The notes under the pieces are model-generated. The model did not search any database, was not told the DNA's origin, and worked only from the letters and a program-made list of their open reading frames with translations. The translations under genes were made by a program, and so were the position numbers. From Brienomyrus brachyistius (taxonomy: Eukaryota > Chordata > Actinopteri > Osteoglossiformes > Mormyridae), in assembly GCF_023856365.1 (NCBI RefSeq), contig NC_064552.1:372001-436000 (forward strand): DNA of 64,000 bases, given 5' to 3'. Shown here piece after piece: positions 11,393-22,929 of the stretch (positions are counted from its first letter, which is position 1; the number at the start of each line of letters is the position of its first letter).

Positions 11393-12389
11393 CCCTTCTC
11401 CTGCTATTCTACGTTTTGGAAATTCACTGGCACTGCGATGTTACATATCTACCTGCAGTGCATGAATGCGCAACTTGGAACTGCTTTTTGATGTTTCAGA
11501 TCGATGCAGCTGAATCACCACCTTAATAATCGATGTACCACGATGCGTCAGTGCATTTTTACATCCCTAGAGCATGACCACAGGAAGAGCATGAGAGTAG
11601 GGAAGAATAATTTCGAGTAGGAGTCATTTGGAGTAGGTGACTAAGAAAGAGTTGTCTCTACTCTAAATATGCTGAGGACTGAATAGTCACCCAAGGCCTA
11701 TTTTTATGTAAGATCAACATTTACCTGCTTTAGAACTGTTCACCAATTGTGCTTCGGATGTGCAGTGCAGCAAAGCTAAACAGAGACCTCTAGTGGCTAG
11801 GAAGGACATCTGCTTTTTGAGGTTGCTCCTTGAGTTTTATTGCTAGGACACCAAGTGTGTCCCTGCTTGAAGAAGATGGGTGTAGGTTTGCACATTACAA
11901 AATTTAAGACAAAAGGACCGTCTGAGGGTTAGATTACTACAAACCTGTTTTATCACGCTGTTGTGTTAACATTAAAAACTTTTAAATGTATGCCTAGATA
12001 AAGGAAGTCTTAAATGCAACCCTTTTTTCTTGGGTCTTTATTTAAAACAGGTTATTACAATTATCAGTAATTATTGATATCAACTAAAATGAATCATTTT
12101 ACTATGAAGTGTCTCAGCTCTATTGTCCAGCTTTAGTGTGTAACTTAGATTCCATTTGTTACGTGAGCTGCGGCTTTCAAGCAGCTAAATGTTTTGAATA
12201 AGGTGACTTTGTAGCACTTGGCTAGTACTAATTAAAAGGAGAGATATTGTCACTGGTAGCTAGGAGCTAATGAGTATCTGGTCCCCATCTTTGCAGGTAT
12301 CCAGCGCAGTACAGCTTCCTCCTCCATTTCACTCTAAGCTCGGCTTATGGCTGCTGGTGGCCATGAGAGCCTTTCTGTACCCCACCTGC
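11393..12389. other. intronic sequence with a hAT-like terminal remnant
   Basis: Near 11490-11572 the sequence runs through ATCGATGTACCACGATGCG to TGCATTTTTACATCCCTA, resembling the end of a fish hAT MITE. A matching left end is not evident. The remainder (11573-12389) is unique-looking AT-rich intron. Confidence 0.4.
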
Positions 12390-12857
12390 AGATGGCAGTG
12401 TGCAATGTGCCATGTGCTCTCTGCCATGTGCTGTCTGCTGTATGCTATGTACCATCTGCTGTGTGTGGTCTGCCATGTGCCGTGTGTGGTCTGCCATGTG
12501 CCGTCTGCGGTCTGCCGTGTGCCGTCTGCGGTCTGCCGTGTGCCGTCTCCTGTATGCTGTCTGCCGTGTGCCGTCTCCTGTATGCTGTCTGCCGTGTGCA
12601 GTCTACCATCTGCAGTCTGCCATGTGCCGTGTGTGGTCTTCCATGTGGTGTGTGTGGTCTGCTGTGTGCAGTCTACCATCTGAGGTCTGCCACGTGTCGT
12701 TTGCAGTCTGCCTTGTGCCGTCTGCAGTCTGACGTGACGTGTATGGTCTGCTGTGTGCAGTCTACCATCTGCAGTCTGCCATGTGCCTTCTGCGGTCTGC
12801 CATGTGGCCTGTATGGTTTGCCGTATGCAGTCTGCCATGTGCAGTCTGCGGTCTGCT
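12390..12857. repeat. degenerate short-unit tandem repeat (CTGCCRTGTGC type)
   Basis: Repeated motifs such as TCTGCCATGTGCCGTCTGCG, TCTGCCGTGTGC and GTCTACCATCTGCAGTCTG recur about every 10-11 bp, with 30-60-bp higher-order blocks (for example, the block containing CAGTCTACCATCTGCAGTC recurs at about 12599, 12669 and 12759). CA/TG and CG exchanges suggest decay by CpG deamination. ORFs of up to 212 codons in several frames on both strands are artefacts. Confidence 0.92.
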
Positions 12858-13155
12858 GTACTTCAGCCTCTCTCTTTCCTCTCACTCACAGCCTGTCTCC
12901 TGTTAGCTTTTTGGATACCGATGTCCGTCTTGTTAGGAAAAAAGAAATTGATTTGATTAGTCATTACAAAAATTTCAGTATTTAAATATTGGTTTTAATC
13001 TCTTCTCATAACTTTAAGAAACAGTGACTCCAGACGAATGTCCAGCCCACCAGCTGAATGTGTATTTCCTGCAGCAGTCCACAACCAGTGGCTAAGATAA
13101 ACCCTCTCTTCATTTTGTCTGACCACTGTCTGGGCTTGGGTGGTATTATGGTAAT
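12858..13155. other. intronic sequence, nothing recognised
   Basis: Unique-looking spacer between the degenerate repeat and a MITE. Confidence 0.4.
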
Positions 13156-13319
13156 TGGGGCTGGGCGTTATGCTCTAAGAATGATGATATGATTATAACT
13201 TAATGCAAGAAAGCAAGTGTTTAGGCTACATTACAACACTCATGATATTCAAATGAATGACGATATGCATGTTCAAAATCACGTTGCAATATTTTTTTTT
13301 GATATATCACCCAGCCCTA
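13156..13319. mobile_element. short hAT-type MITE, about 164 bp
   Basis: The left end TGGGGCTGGGCGTTAT is matched by the reverse complement of the right end, TAGGGCTGGGTGATAT (13304-13319). The 8 bp on each side (ATGGTAAT at 13148-13155 and ACAGTAAT at 13320-13327) agree at 6 positions, as expected for a decayed 8-bp hAT target duplication. There is no coding capacity. Confidence 0.75.
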
Positions 13320-13682
13320 ACAGTAATATGGTATTTTGTCTTACTGAAAAAATGAGCCCCCTCCCTGTCAAGGAATTTTGTTGAAGGGGGCCCTGCTTGG
13401 TGAATTTTATTTGGAAGATACTAGAATAGCTTTGGTATTGAATCTACCATCAAAATACCATAAACTGACGTGTACTGCATGACAAATGAGATACCAAAGA
13501 CTTCTGTGTCTTTTTAGTTATCGACTAATTGTCATAAAAATAATACTGATGAACTTTTTCTGTATATTTTATAATATTATTGTAGAGCCTCTTCACACTT
13601 TTATATTATAAAGTAGAAAGGCTATTTATTGGCACTGAACACTAGAACATATAAATAAAAACTACATTTCTGTATTTCTTCA

Positions 13683-13690
<8 letters not shown>
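13320..13690. other. intronic sequence, nothing recognised
   Basis: AT-rich spacer running into the microsatellite; no feature supported. Confidence 0.4.
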
Positions 13691-13727
<37 letters not shown>

Positions 13728-13860
13728 CATACATACATACATACATACATACATACATACATACATACATACATACATACAGACACACACACACGCACAC
13801 AAATGTGATACAAGGTACACATGCTCAAAAACTGTGTGTGTGTATGTGTATATATATATA
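13691..13860. repeat. compound microsatellite (TA)n-(CATA)n-(CA)n, with a nearby TG/TA patch
   Basis: TA repeats to about 13722, then about 15 tandem ACATAC/CATA tetranucleotides to 13780, then CACACA to 13800. A second TG/TA patch is at 13834-13860. ORFs here are low-complexity artefacts. Confidence 0.95.
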
Positions 13861-13897
13861 TTATTTTCTTTTACAAAACTGCGTTGTGAAAAGAGTA

Positions 13898-13990
13898 CAG
13901 TCATGGCCAGAAGTTTGGAGAATGACGTAATCATGCTCAGGCACGGTACAAGGCGACTGGGCCAAGTGTGAGTACGCCCTCAGAAGTGGC
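13898..13990. mobile_element. Tc1-like terminal fragment plus dispersed repeat
   Basis: ACAGTCATGGCCAGAAGTTT followed by GGAGAATGACG matches the end sequence I know from fish Tc1/mariner-like elements. The adjacent 13932-13985 is the same dispersed repeat seen at 8497-8550. No opposite end was found, so this is a fragment or a nested composite. Confidence 0.55.
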
Positions 13991-14792
13991 CACCTTCTTG
14001 GATTTGCACATAAAAATGTCCTACTGGCTGAAGCTCTGTGTTTGATAACATTACTGAGAGAGGTCACAGGGGAATGGCCAGACTCGTTAAGGCCAACAGG
14101 AAGTGCAGAAATAACTACTCAGCATAGCAACGGTGTGCAGGAAGGCGTCTCTGAACACAGCACTGGTCTGTCCTCCAGCGGTTCTGGGGACAAAACGGAG
14201 TCCTAGCTGGTACGAAGTAGGTGTCCCTAACATAGTGGCCACTGAATGCATGTGCTTTTACTGGCACACAATGTTGATGTAGAAGCATGTAGGCAGTATG
14301 AAATGTTTCCTGAAGCGCCATTTGTTGACATGCTGTTTACTCCTAGGCTGGTAAAGGGCTGCGTGGAGCACGACTTTAGCTGACCGGAAAACGGGAAATG
14401 GCCGTTTGGTGCCTGTGGTCAAAACTCTTAATGAAACACACTTTGTAAATTAAATGTCGTTAATTACTGTTGGGCTTGCCGAGCCGCCAGCTGCGTGTGG
14501 CGGGGGCTGGGGGTGGGGAGGGCTGCAGAAGCAGACTGGCACCCCAGTCACTTCAGGCCGTCTCATTAAACCCTGCCCCTGGGTATTTTACGCCTTTTAT
14601 GGGCAATTTAATGAACTGTTTATATTTGTAGTTTTCAGAGCTAGCACAATTATTTGTGCATGCTGGCTCCGGCACTGCCGCCGCCTGCGTGACAGGAGAG
14701 TGAGCAGTCAGCGCCGCTTGATTGGGATTAATTATTCCTGCTGTGGGAGCTGCCGACTGTGTCAGCGCTGCAGAGATGAGCTGTGCTTCTCT
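13991..14792. other. intronic sequence; possible regulatory stretch at 14640-14760
   Basis: Unique-looking. The part around 14640-14760 is less AT-rich and contains homeodomain-type cores (GATTGGGATTAATTATTCC at 14720-14738). Conservation cannot be judged from one sequence, so this is only a candidate. Confidence 0.3.
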
Positions 14793-15457
14793 AGCCTGCT
14801 GTTGCTGCCTCCTACTGGCGCCTCAGTCAGGGGAGGCTGCTCCTCCGGCCTGTTACTGCTGCTGCCCCCTACTGGCAGCTCTGTCAGGGGAGGCTGCTCC
14901 TCTAGCGTGCTGCTGCTGCCCCCTACTGGCGCCTCTGTAAGGGGAGGCTGCTCCTCCGGCCTGTTGCTGCTGCTGCCCCCTACTGGCGCCTCTGTAAGGG
15001 GAGGCTGCTCCTCTGGCCTGTTGCTGCTGCTGCCCCCTACTGGCGCCTCAGTCAGGGGAGGCTGCTCCTCCGGCCTGTTGCTGCTGCTGCCCCCTACTGG
15101 CAGCTCTGTCAGGGGAGGCTGCTCCTCTAGCGTGCTGCTGCTGCCCCCTACTGGCAGCTCTGTCAGGGGAGGCTGCTCCTCTAGCGTGCTGCTGCTGCCC
15201 CCTACTGGCGTCTCTGTAAGGGGAGGCTGCTCCTCCGGCCTGTTGCTGCTGCTGCCCCCTACTGGCGCCTCAGTCAGGGGAGGCTGCTCCTCCGGCCTGT
15301 TGCTGCTGCTGCCCCCTACTGGCAGCTCTGTCAGGGGAGGCTGCTCCTCTAGCGTGCTGCTGCTGCACCCCACTGGCGCCTCAGTCAGGGGAGGCTGCTC
15401 CTCTAGTGTGCTGCTGCTGCCCCCTACTGGCGCCTCTGTGAGGGGAGGCTGCTCCTA
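14793..15457. repeat. 57/54-bp minisatellite, about 12 copies
   Basis: The unit contains CTGCCCCCTACTGGCGCC, TCAGTCAGGGGAGGCTGCTC and CTCCGGCCTGTTGCTGCTG. Two length classes differ by one CTG-type triplet (57 and 54 bp). Because all lengths are multiples of 3, open frames persist through the array on both strands (334 codons on +, 203 on -). No other sign of coding is present. Confidence 0.95.
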
Positions 15458-16984
15458 ACATTCTCAGTTGTGTCATTTCATTCCAAGTACGGTCCTATGA
15501 CCCAGAGAAAACACAACCACAAATCTGTCTTTTGGTCAGTTTTCGTTGAAATAATGTAATAAATGATAAATTAGTACTCGGTAAGAATAATCAGTAATTT
15601 AATTTCCACTTTTTTGATTAATGAAGTGTAACTATCTGTTGTTCTAACTTGAACCTATATTGCAAATAAGTCTTGCGCAAGTCTATGTATGTATTATTTG
15701 TTTTGACAGAAGTGTTGATTTACATATGTAATATACAGACTAATGCTGGAATATAGAGCAGTCTTTTGATCCCTGTCAGCAAAGGAAAGTGTGCGTTTGA
15801 CGTGTATTTGTATTTGACATGTAAACCTCAGTCCCCGGTTTGATGAGATATGTCTGTTTAAAAGGCAGACAGACCATTTTGCATAAAGCTAGGAAAGATC
15901 TTTGTACTTTTTTGTGCTTCCGGGAATAGAAGCAATTTCTCACCCAAGATTAAAAAATGTGACAAAAGGAAGACCTTTCAAAAGGATAAGAAAACTGTTT
16001 TCGCTTCCATGGCAGTGAGGTAAGTTATGAGAGTACTCATTCTCTCTGAAATTCAAAGTGCTCCCAGCCTGGTTTCATGTGCCTCTCCGCACTCTTAATT
16101 TGAGACCTCTTGCGCCTTCCCTAAACAAGCAGAAGGATGAAGTTGTTCAAATACATTTTTGTTAAAACTTTTCCATTGGATTTACCATGAATTGCATTGA
16201 TTCATTTCGTGTGCTTTCCGTGGCAGCGTTACTGTACGGACTTGGTCAGCTTGTCGTTATGAGGGCCCTCCAAGCTCAGGTCCTTGTCGGGAGCAGCGTT
16301 AACTTCCACAGCAGAGCTGCGTACTGGCGGCTGGCTGCGGTCTACTGTCAGCACATGGTGCATGGTTAGGCTGAGAGAAGCAGTCATCCTTCCCACTTTT
16401 AGGATAAAGTCAGTGTTCTGGTCTGTCTGTCTTTATGCATCATTCAGAGTGACATTACACTGGCAAGCAAGCCATGCTCTGAGCTCTCTCATGCACCTTC
16501 TCAGATTGAAAGATTCTGTCCAGGGTGTTGATTCAAATCAAGTGTTTCCTGAAGTCTCATTTACGGGAAAAGCAGCATTGCTAACCCTGCGCACTACTGG
16601 ACAGCAGACTGAATTGTGACACGCGGCTGCTGAACAGTGTAGTTTGTCTTTCTTTACGTCAACAGAATGTACATGTTTGTCTTTGTCTATCCAGACACTA
16701 AGATTCTTTATAAACAGAGTGCGTTGTTCTTTGTAACAAAAGTTCTAGATGGTAGTTCGTCATTTGCAGTGTAGATTATGGCTTAGTTAGCCTTTTTGAA
16801 GAAAGTATGTTTGAATATTATTTGTGTTGTTTTATTGTTTCATTGTTTATATTAAAAGAGCAAAATGGAACATATTTACCTTCTGTACTTAAATGAGTTT
16901 TGGATCTTTTTACCTCAAAATTACTGAGTATAAATTCTGTCACATGCACATATTGTTTGCTTTAATTGTAATATTCGGTGCTTT
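15458..16984. other. intronic sequence, nothing recognised
   Basis: AT-rich unique-looking sequence. Small ORFs at 16187-16369 and 16284-16619 resemble nothing that I know. Confidence 0.45.
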
Positions 16985-18580
16985 CCTGCGAGCGTCTTGC
17001 ACAGGGTGTTAGGGCTGTGTCCTGCCTCAGAGTGTGTGCACCGCCGCTCTCTTACACAGGGTGTCAGGGCTGTGTCCTGCCTGAGAGCGTGTGCACCGCC
17101 GCTCTCTTACACAGGGTGTTAGGGCTGTGTTCTGCCTGAGAGCGTGTGCACCGGCGCTCTCTTACACAGGGTGTCAGGGCTGTGTCCTGCCTCAGAGCGT
17201 GTGCACCGCCGCTCTCTTACACAGGGTGTCAGGGCTGTGTCCTGCCTCAGAGCGTGTGCACCGCCGCTCTCTTACACAGGGTGTCAGGGCTGTGTCCTGC
17301 CTGAGAGCGTGTGCACCGCCGCTCTCTTACACAGGGTGTCAGGGCTGTGTCCTGCCTCAGAGCGTGTGCACCGCCTCTCTCTTACACAGGGTGTCAGGGC
17401 TGTGTCCTGCCTCAGAGCGTGTGCACCGCAGCTCTCTTACACAGGGTGTCAGGGCTGTGTTCTGCCTGAGAGCGTGTGCACCGGCGCTCTCTTACACAGG
17501 GTGTCAGGGCTGTGTCCTGCCTGAGAGCGTGTGCACCGCCTCTCTCTTACACAGAGTGTCAGGGCTGTGTCCTACCTGAGAGCGTGTGCACCGCCTCTCT
17601 CTTACACAGGGTGTCAGGGCTGTGTCCTGCCTGAGAGCGTGTGCACCGCCTCTCTTACACAGGGTGTCAGGGCTGTGTCCTGCCTCAGAGCGTGTGCACC
17701 GCCGCTCTCTTACACAGGGTGTCAGGGCTGTGTCCTGCCTCAGAGCGTGTGCACCGCCGCTCTCTTACACAGGGTGTCAGGGCTGTGTCCTGCCTGAGAG
17801 CGTGTGCACCGCCGCTCTCTTACACAGGGTGTCAGGGCTGTGTCCTGCCTCAGAGCGTGTGCACCGCAGCTCTCTTACACAGGGTGTCAGGGCTGTGTTC
17901 TGCCTGAGAGCGTGTGCACCGGCGCTCTCTTACACAGGGTGTCAGGGCTGTGTCCTGCCTGAGAGCGTGTGCACCGCCGCTCTCTTACACAGGGTGTCAG
18001 GGCTGTGTCCTGCCTCAGAGCGTGTGCACCGCCGCTCTCTTACACAGGGTGTCAGGGCTGTGTCCTGCCTGAGAGCGTGTGCACCGCCGCTCTCTTACAC
18101 AGGGTGTCAGGGCTGTGTCCTGCCTGAGAGCGTGTGCACCGCCGCTCTCTTACACAGGGTGTCAGGGCTGTGTCCTGCCTGAGAGCGTGTGCACCGCCGC
18201 TCTCTTACACAGGGTGTCAGGGCTGTGTCCTGCCTGAGAGCGTGTGCACCGCCGCTCTCTTACACAGGGTGTCAGGGCTGTGTCCTGCCTGAGAGCGTGT
18301 GCACCGCCGCTCTCTTACACAGGGTGTCAGGGCTGTGTCCTGCCTGAGAGCGTGTGCACCGCAGCTCTCTTACACAGGGTGTCAGGGCTGTGTCCTGCCT
18401 GAGAGCGTGTGCACCGCCGCTCTCTTACACAGGGTGTCAGGGCTGTGTCCTGCCTGAGAGCGTGTGCACCGCCGCTCTCTTACACAGGGTGTCAGGGCTG
18501 TGTCCTGCCTGAGAGCGTGTGCACCGCCGCTCTCTTACACAGGGTGTCAGGGCTGTGTCCTGCCTGAGAGCGTGTGCACC
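16985..18580. repeat. 55-bp minisatellite, about 29 copies, each with an acceptor-like site
   Basis: The unit is GAGAGCGTGTGCACCGCCG, CTCTCTTACACAGGGTGTCA, then GGGCTGTGTCCTGCCT. Copies differ only at a few positions (CTGAGAG/CTCAGAG, GCCGC/GCAGC/GGCGC/GCCTC). CTCTCTTACACAG|G in each unit looks like a 3' splice site. 55 bp is not a multiple of 3 and no unit frame contains a stop, hence the overlapping artefactual ORFs. Confidence 0.97.
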
Positions 18581-19386
18581 AGTATTCTCCCACCCCTCGC
18601 CAAGCCCCTCTGTTTCCAGGGGACAAACCGAATGGTTAGTTTCCTCATGTTAATTGTAGCTAAGAGCCCTGTGCTGAGAGATGCATGCATACAAATGCGT
18701 TTACAAACAGAGCAGAGCACATCCGACGGGCAGGGGTGTGGTCTGCTTTCTGCGTATATTCAGAGAGAGGAGATGAACCCTTCTGCCATTCGCTAAATAT
18801 GACTGAGCAGAGGGAGCGCGTGTTAGCTCTCCTGCATGAGGCGTGTGGGGGGACTGTGCTGGGAGCAGGGCCTCGCCTTCCCTCTCACCAAAGGGGCTGT
18901 ATGTTTGTAAACAAGGTACCCCCAAAGCCGCAGTCTTCCCCGGCGCGTGGCGAGCTCCGCCTCCAGCCGCTCCCCTCTATGCGCTCCGAGGGGCGCAGGG
19001 AGAGCCGTGGCGTGTCGGAACACCAGTCTCCGAGCGGCGCGTGATGAATTATTCCGTGTGCTGCTCACATCCCCGTTATCACAGGGCCGTGACAGCACTG
19101 AGCTGCCAGCACAGACAGGGCTGAGTGCACATTTATCACTGACATTTCACCAGAACATTTTCTACGTCTCTCTGCCTTTTTTCTTATTCTTCTCATTTTA
19201 TTTATTTAGTAGAAAAAGGGGTTTTCTGTGATTATTTTCATTTTGGAGGGACAGGCGGATGGAGGCACGGCCGCACGGCCACCCTGTCCCGCTGGGCCTC
19301 CGGTAGAGGGCCCTCGTGCTGCGTGAGTGTGAGTTATGTCCAGCACAGCCATGCTGACGCTTATTTTTGTTGTCGCCCCCCCCCAG
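18581..19386. other. GC-rich unique intron sequence upstream of a vti1a exon
   Basis: The region 18780-19120 is GC-rich with several CpGs. It ends in a polypyrimidine stretch and CCCCCCAG acceptor at 19386. No independent gene is supported: the overlapping ORFs of about 90-120 codons lack recognisable protein features. Confidence 0.45.
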
Positions 19387-19464
19387 AAAAGGTCACGCAT
19401 CGCCTACAGTGACGAGGTTCGCAACGAGCTGCTGGAGGGCGAGGGAGCCTCCTCCGAGAGCCAG
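19387..19464 (+). CDS. vti1a: vti1a coding exon: linker before the SNARE motif
   Basis: Encodes KRSRIAYSDEVRNELLEGE plus GASSESQ, 26 residues, phase 0 on both sides. It corresponds to mammalian VTI1A residues about 89-114, the segment joining the N-terminal domain to the SNARE helix. KRSRIAYSDEVRNELL is the strongest single VTI1A signature in the window. The acidic and Ser-rich tail (EGEGASSESQ) differs from the mammalian GDDGNSSENQ-type tail as expected for a variable linker. The acceptor is CCCCCCAG (19386) and the donor GTAGGG at 19465, a weaker donor than the others (+4 to +6 GGG rather than AGT). The 78-nt length keeps frame. Confidence 0.96.
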
Positions 19465-20945
19465 GTAGGGTGCTAATCAGCAGGGCCCCGGCGAGTGGGC
19501 GGCTGGCTGGGGCTCGGGGGCTCGGGGCTTGGGGGCTCGCCGTCGCTGTTCCATTGGCATCAAGTGGAGCGGAAGCAACAGTCTCAATGCAAAGCCTCCG
19601 TGTGAATGGGCTCCGCCCCTGTGGACCACCGTGGGGGGGCACGCTGCCCCCCTCCCAAGTCGTGTTTTGTGTAATTGCACTGAATTTTTGGCAGTCGTCT
19701 TTTGGCGCCCTCAAGAACAACGCTGAGGCTTTGGATGGGGATCTGTGCTGTTATCCCGCTGCCGTTAGTCTGTGCCCAGTCACGTGACTCTCTTACTTAT
19801 TACCAGTGCAATGCGGGGAGACGCGTATCTAACACCTGAAAGCTACCTGCAGAAGGTAAAATGACAAACACATGTGCTTTCTAAATCAGACTGACATGTT
19901 AATCGCAATGAAACGTCTAATTAAAATTGAGCATTAAATTACAATGTATTGATTGTGATGGCTGAGAGGTATGACACGTGATTGCAGCGTGGGTTTTATG
20001 AAGTGCTGCTTCTCAATGGTGTGGTGCTTCAAGCAGAGACTTGCTTCATGTGCCATTCACATGCGCGGCTGCTGTGAGCCGGAGCATGCGGCTCCTCCTG
20101 CCTGCTGCCCTTTCTCCGGTGCCGCGATGTGTCCTGGTTACGGTGGGAACTCGGCAAGCGCACTCTCGTTCACCATCAGCCATTGTCCTGCAAAGTTGTC
20201 TTTTTTTTTTTTTTATCCTCCCTATTACCATTTCAATAATGACCTCCACACAGCTCATCTTACAAACATATGTATACTGTTAGCTAGCGAGTGTAATTGA
20301 TGTGCATATTCCATCCAAATTAGCCATGCAAAAAATAAATAAAATAAAATGTCATTGTCAGCTTTATTTATGTGAAACTTGAGGTTGGCTTGTTGTCAGA
20401 ACTGCCACAGAAAACACAAGAAAAGCTAGAAGACACAAAGACATTAATTTTATATCATTAGTGTTTGTTCCTTATAAAGCATCGCTGTGTGCACAAGTAG
20501 GTACATGTGTGTGGGCGCACGAGCACTCATACAAGAAAAATTGTGTTTTTTTTAACATGTTTCTTAGAATTACTTTTCAAAAGATTTAATCATTCACAGT
20601 ATTTGTGTAGCAGTTATTAAATAAAGAAAAAAATGTATTCTGTTATAATTGTGTAGCTTTAGCTCAGTAGCTTGGTTTTATTTGAATACATAGTTTGTCA
20701 TTGCGAATTTCAATAAAAAATTAATGTAGTCGTGCAGTATGCCTAAAATGCATCATCTCTTTTTAAAGGTCATTGAACGTGTCCTTATTTGTCACTGCGC
20801 AGATTTGTGATTGGTGTTACTTTTGATATATCAGCTTTTACATTTGATGACACTGTTGCAATTCTCCAGCTTCTCTGTCCTCACAACCAACCAAAAGTCC
20901 TCTGTACTTTTAACAAACCAAAATTGCATTTTAATTTTTGTCGTA
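19465..20945. other. intronic sequence, nothing recognised
   Basis: Starts GC-rich (to about 19800), then AT-rich. A poly-T run lies at 20201-20213. No further gene, RNA or element supported. Confidence 0.45.
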
Positions 20946-21032
20946 TGTGTGTACACACACACACACACGTACATATGTGTGTGTGTGTATGTGTATATCT
21001 GTGTGTATATATGTATATATGTCTTTGTGTGT
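20946..21032. repeat. CA/GT/TA compound microsatellite
   Basis: GTGTACACACACACACACAC, then GTGTGTGTGTATGTGTATAT and TATGTATATATG. The CA block faces the GT block, so the region can fold back on itself. A further TACACACACAG patch lies near 21131-21142. Confidence 0.9.
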
Positions 21033-21675
21033 ATAAACCTTACAAAATGGTACTATAATTATGTGACACATTCTGTTTGCCCTTTCAATATCTCATCACT
21101 CCACATGTGTTTACATGTATGTATATATTTACATACACACAGAAACACATTAAGAATGAAGATATTTGACAGTGAAGACGTTACTTTTCCATGGCTGAAG
21201 TAATAAATCTCCAGCTCCACGTTTGCCTCATTTACATTTTACAGACTTGGTCAAGCTGCGTGTGGCGTATGGCAAACCTGAAGTGTGTTTTCCTTCTCGG
21301 AATGGAACGAAACGAGGCTATATAAAGAAGGCGGGGGACTGGGGGACGGCTGAGTCGGTCAATCTAATTCCTGACGATCTGAAAGAGGTCAGGATCGTTT
21401 CCTATAGCCCTGGCTGAACAGATCATTACCAGACACAAATCTTTTCGTTACATGGCAAGGATTTATAACTAAATATATAGGGAGCCTTCATAAGTTCTGA
21501 AAATAGCGTGTTGGTCCTGCGATAATGTGCAAAGGCTAGTTTAATAGAGTTCGGCATTTATTCGTTATCTGTGCACAGACAGAGACAGAATTGTCGCTAT
21601 CGCGTTTTTTTAATAATGTGCTGGTCGAGCGTCGCACAGGCTTTCCCACAGATGCAGGCAGGCCAGGGTTTCACC
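21033..21675. other. intronic sequence, nothing recognised
   Basis: Unique-looking; no feature supported. Confidence 0.4.
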
Positions 21676-21782
21676 TGCCACACACACACACACACACACA
21701 GGCCAGGGTTTCACCTGCCACACACACACACACCGCACACTCCACACACACAGACAGCCCACACACACACACACAGACGCAA
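21676..21782. repeat. duplicated CA microsatellite block
   Basis: A 20-bp segment (GGCCAGGGTTTCACCTGCCA) occurs at 21661 and again at 21701, each followed by CA repeats, then further CA runs with CAGA interruptions to 21782. The arrangement is a roughly 40-bp tandem duplication with CA expansion. Confidence 0.85.
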
Positions 21783-22925
21783 TCTGTCTCACAGATGCTC
21801 TGCGGCACAGTTTCCATTGCAGTCACAGCAGAAGGCTCGGCCACTAGAGATTCTGCTGGTCTGAGCCGGCATGGACTGGAGTTGTTAAGCTCCAAAGCAA
21901 ACCCATCATTATTTGTATTAAATTCTGTTTTGAATTAAACTGAAATTTGTAGTTGTGTATTTTTAAATACAGCTAGCTATAAGGATCTAATGGATGTAAA
22001 TAAAGGCAAAATATAAAGTTTCATGAACATTACACTTTGTGTCTAGAGCAGCTATTGCAGTGCACCTATTATTCATATGAGCGGATTTGTAACTATACAG
22101 AGAGGAAGGTCTTCCAAAGAGAGCAGCACAAAGCCCCTCATATGCTTTTCCGCAGATACTCCATGAGGGCTTGTGCTCAGCCAAGCAGCACAAATAAGAT
22201 AGAGACAGTTTTGTTTGGTTGCTATTGAGAGTGGTGTGGACCCCGGTGAACGTCCCGGGCAGGGCTGGGCCCCCACAAGCTCTAAATAGCCACATCTGTA
22301 GTGTAGTCTTAAACTTTGGCCCTTTTAAATAATGCAGCTAACGTGGGGGGTGATGACCTGAAAAATAAAAGGCAGTTTCCATCAGCAAAGTGCTGCGTTT
22401 TTGGTGAGAAGCTGCTCCTCTTTTCCTGGGTCTGTGCCTGTCGGTCTGAGACCAGCAGTTTGCTGCAGTGCCGTAGCTGCTGGACATTAATTGGTATCAT
22501 TGAACATTTTTGAATGATCAGCCTTGATCGCGACTTTCTGTGGTCAGTAGCACATTAATTCAGTCAAACGGAGCCACTAGTGTCCCACCTTTTGGTTTCC
22601 TTTCATATGAGGTGCTGCTGATTTCCATCTCCCCGTCGCCTGTCTGTCATAGTAAGACTCCATCTGGTCCCCTTGCTGCCTGTGGCCTGAACACTGCTGA
22701 CTGTGAACAAGCCTCTCACTGGCATCCCAGTGGTGCATTTCTTTCATAGGCGTGGCTCAGCTTCCGTTACCCATAGACATCTCAGGGATTTCAGGGCCAG
22801 TATGTGTGGGCTGAGTTCTGTCTGTGGCTCCATGTGACTCGGTGACTGTTCCCCAGCTCGGCTGCATCTCATGTCCTGTTGTCACTAAAAACGAATCACA
22901 GATGACAGTTCAACCTGATAACTCC
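21783..22925. other. intronic sequence, nothing recognised
   Basis: Unique-looking; ORFs of 60-100 codons on both strands have no recognisable protein features. Confidence 0.45.
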
Positions 22926-22929
22926 TTGA

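Noticed and set aside
14454..15458. 334-codon ORF as a real leucine/glycine-rich protein
   Set aside because: Frame is kept only because unit lengths are 57 and 54 bp; the opposite strand is also open, and the upstream part has no recognisable feature. Kept as a low-interest finding.
18685..19231. Overlapping 90-119-codon ORFs in the GC-rich stretch as a small gene or alternative vti1a exon
   Set aside because: Open on both strands in several frames, as usual for GC-rich DNA; no splice sites joining them in frame to vti1a were found.
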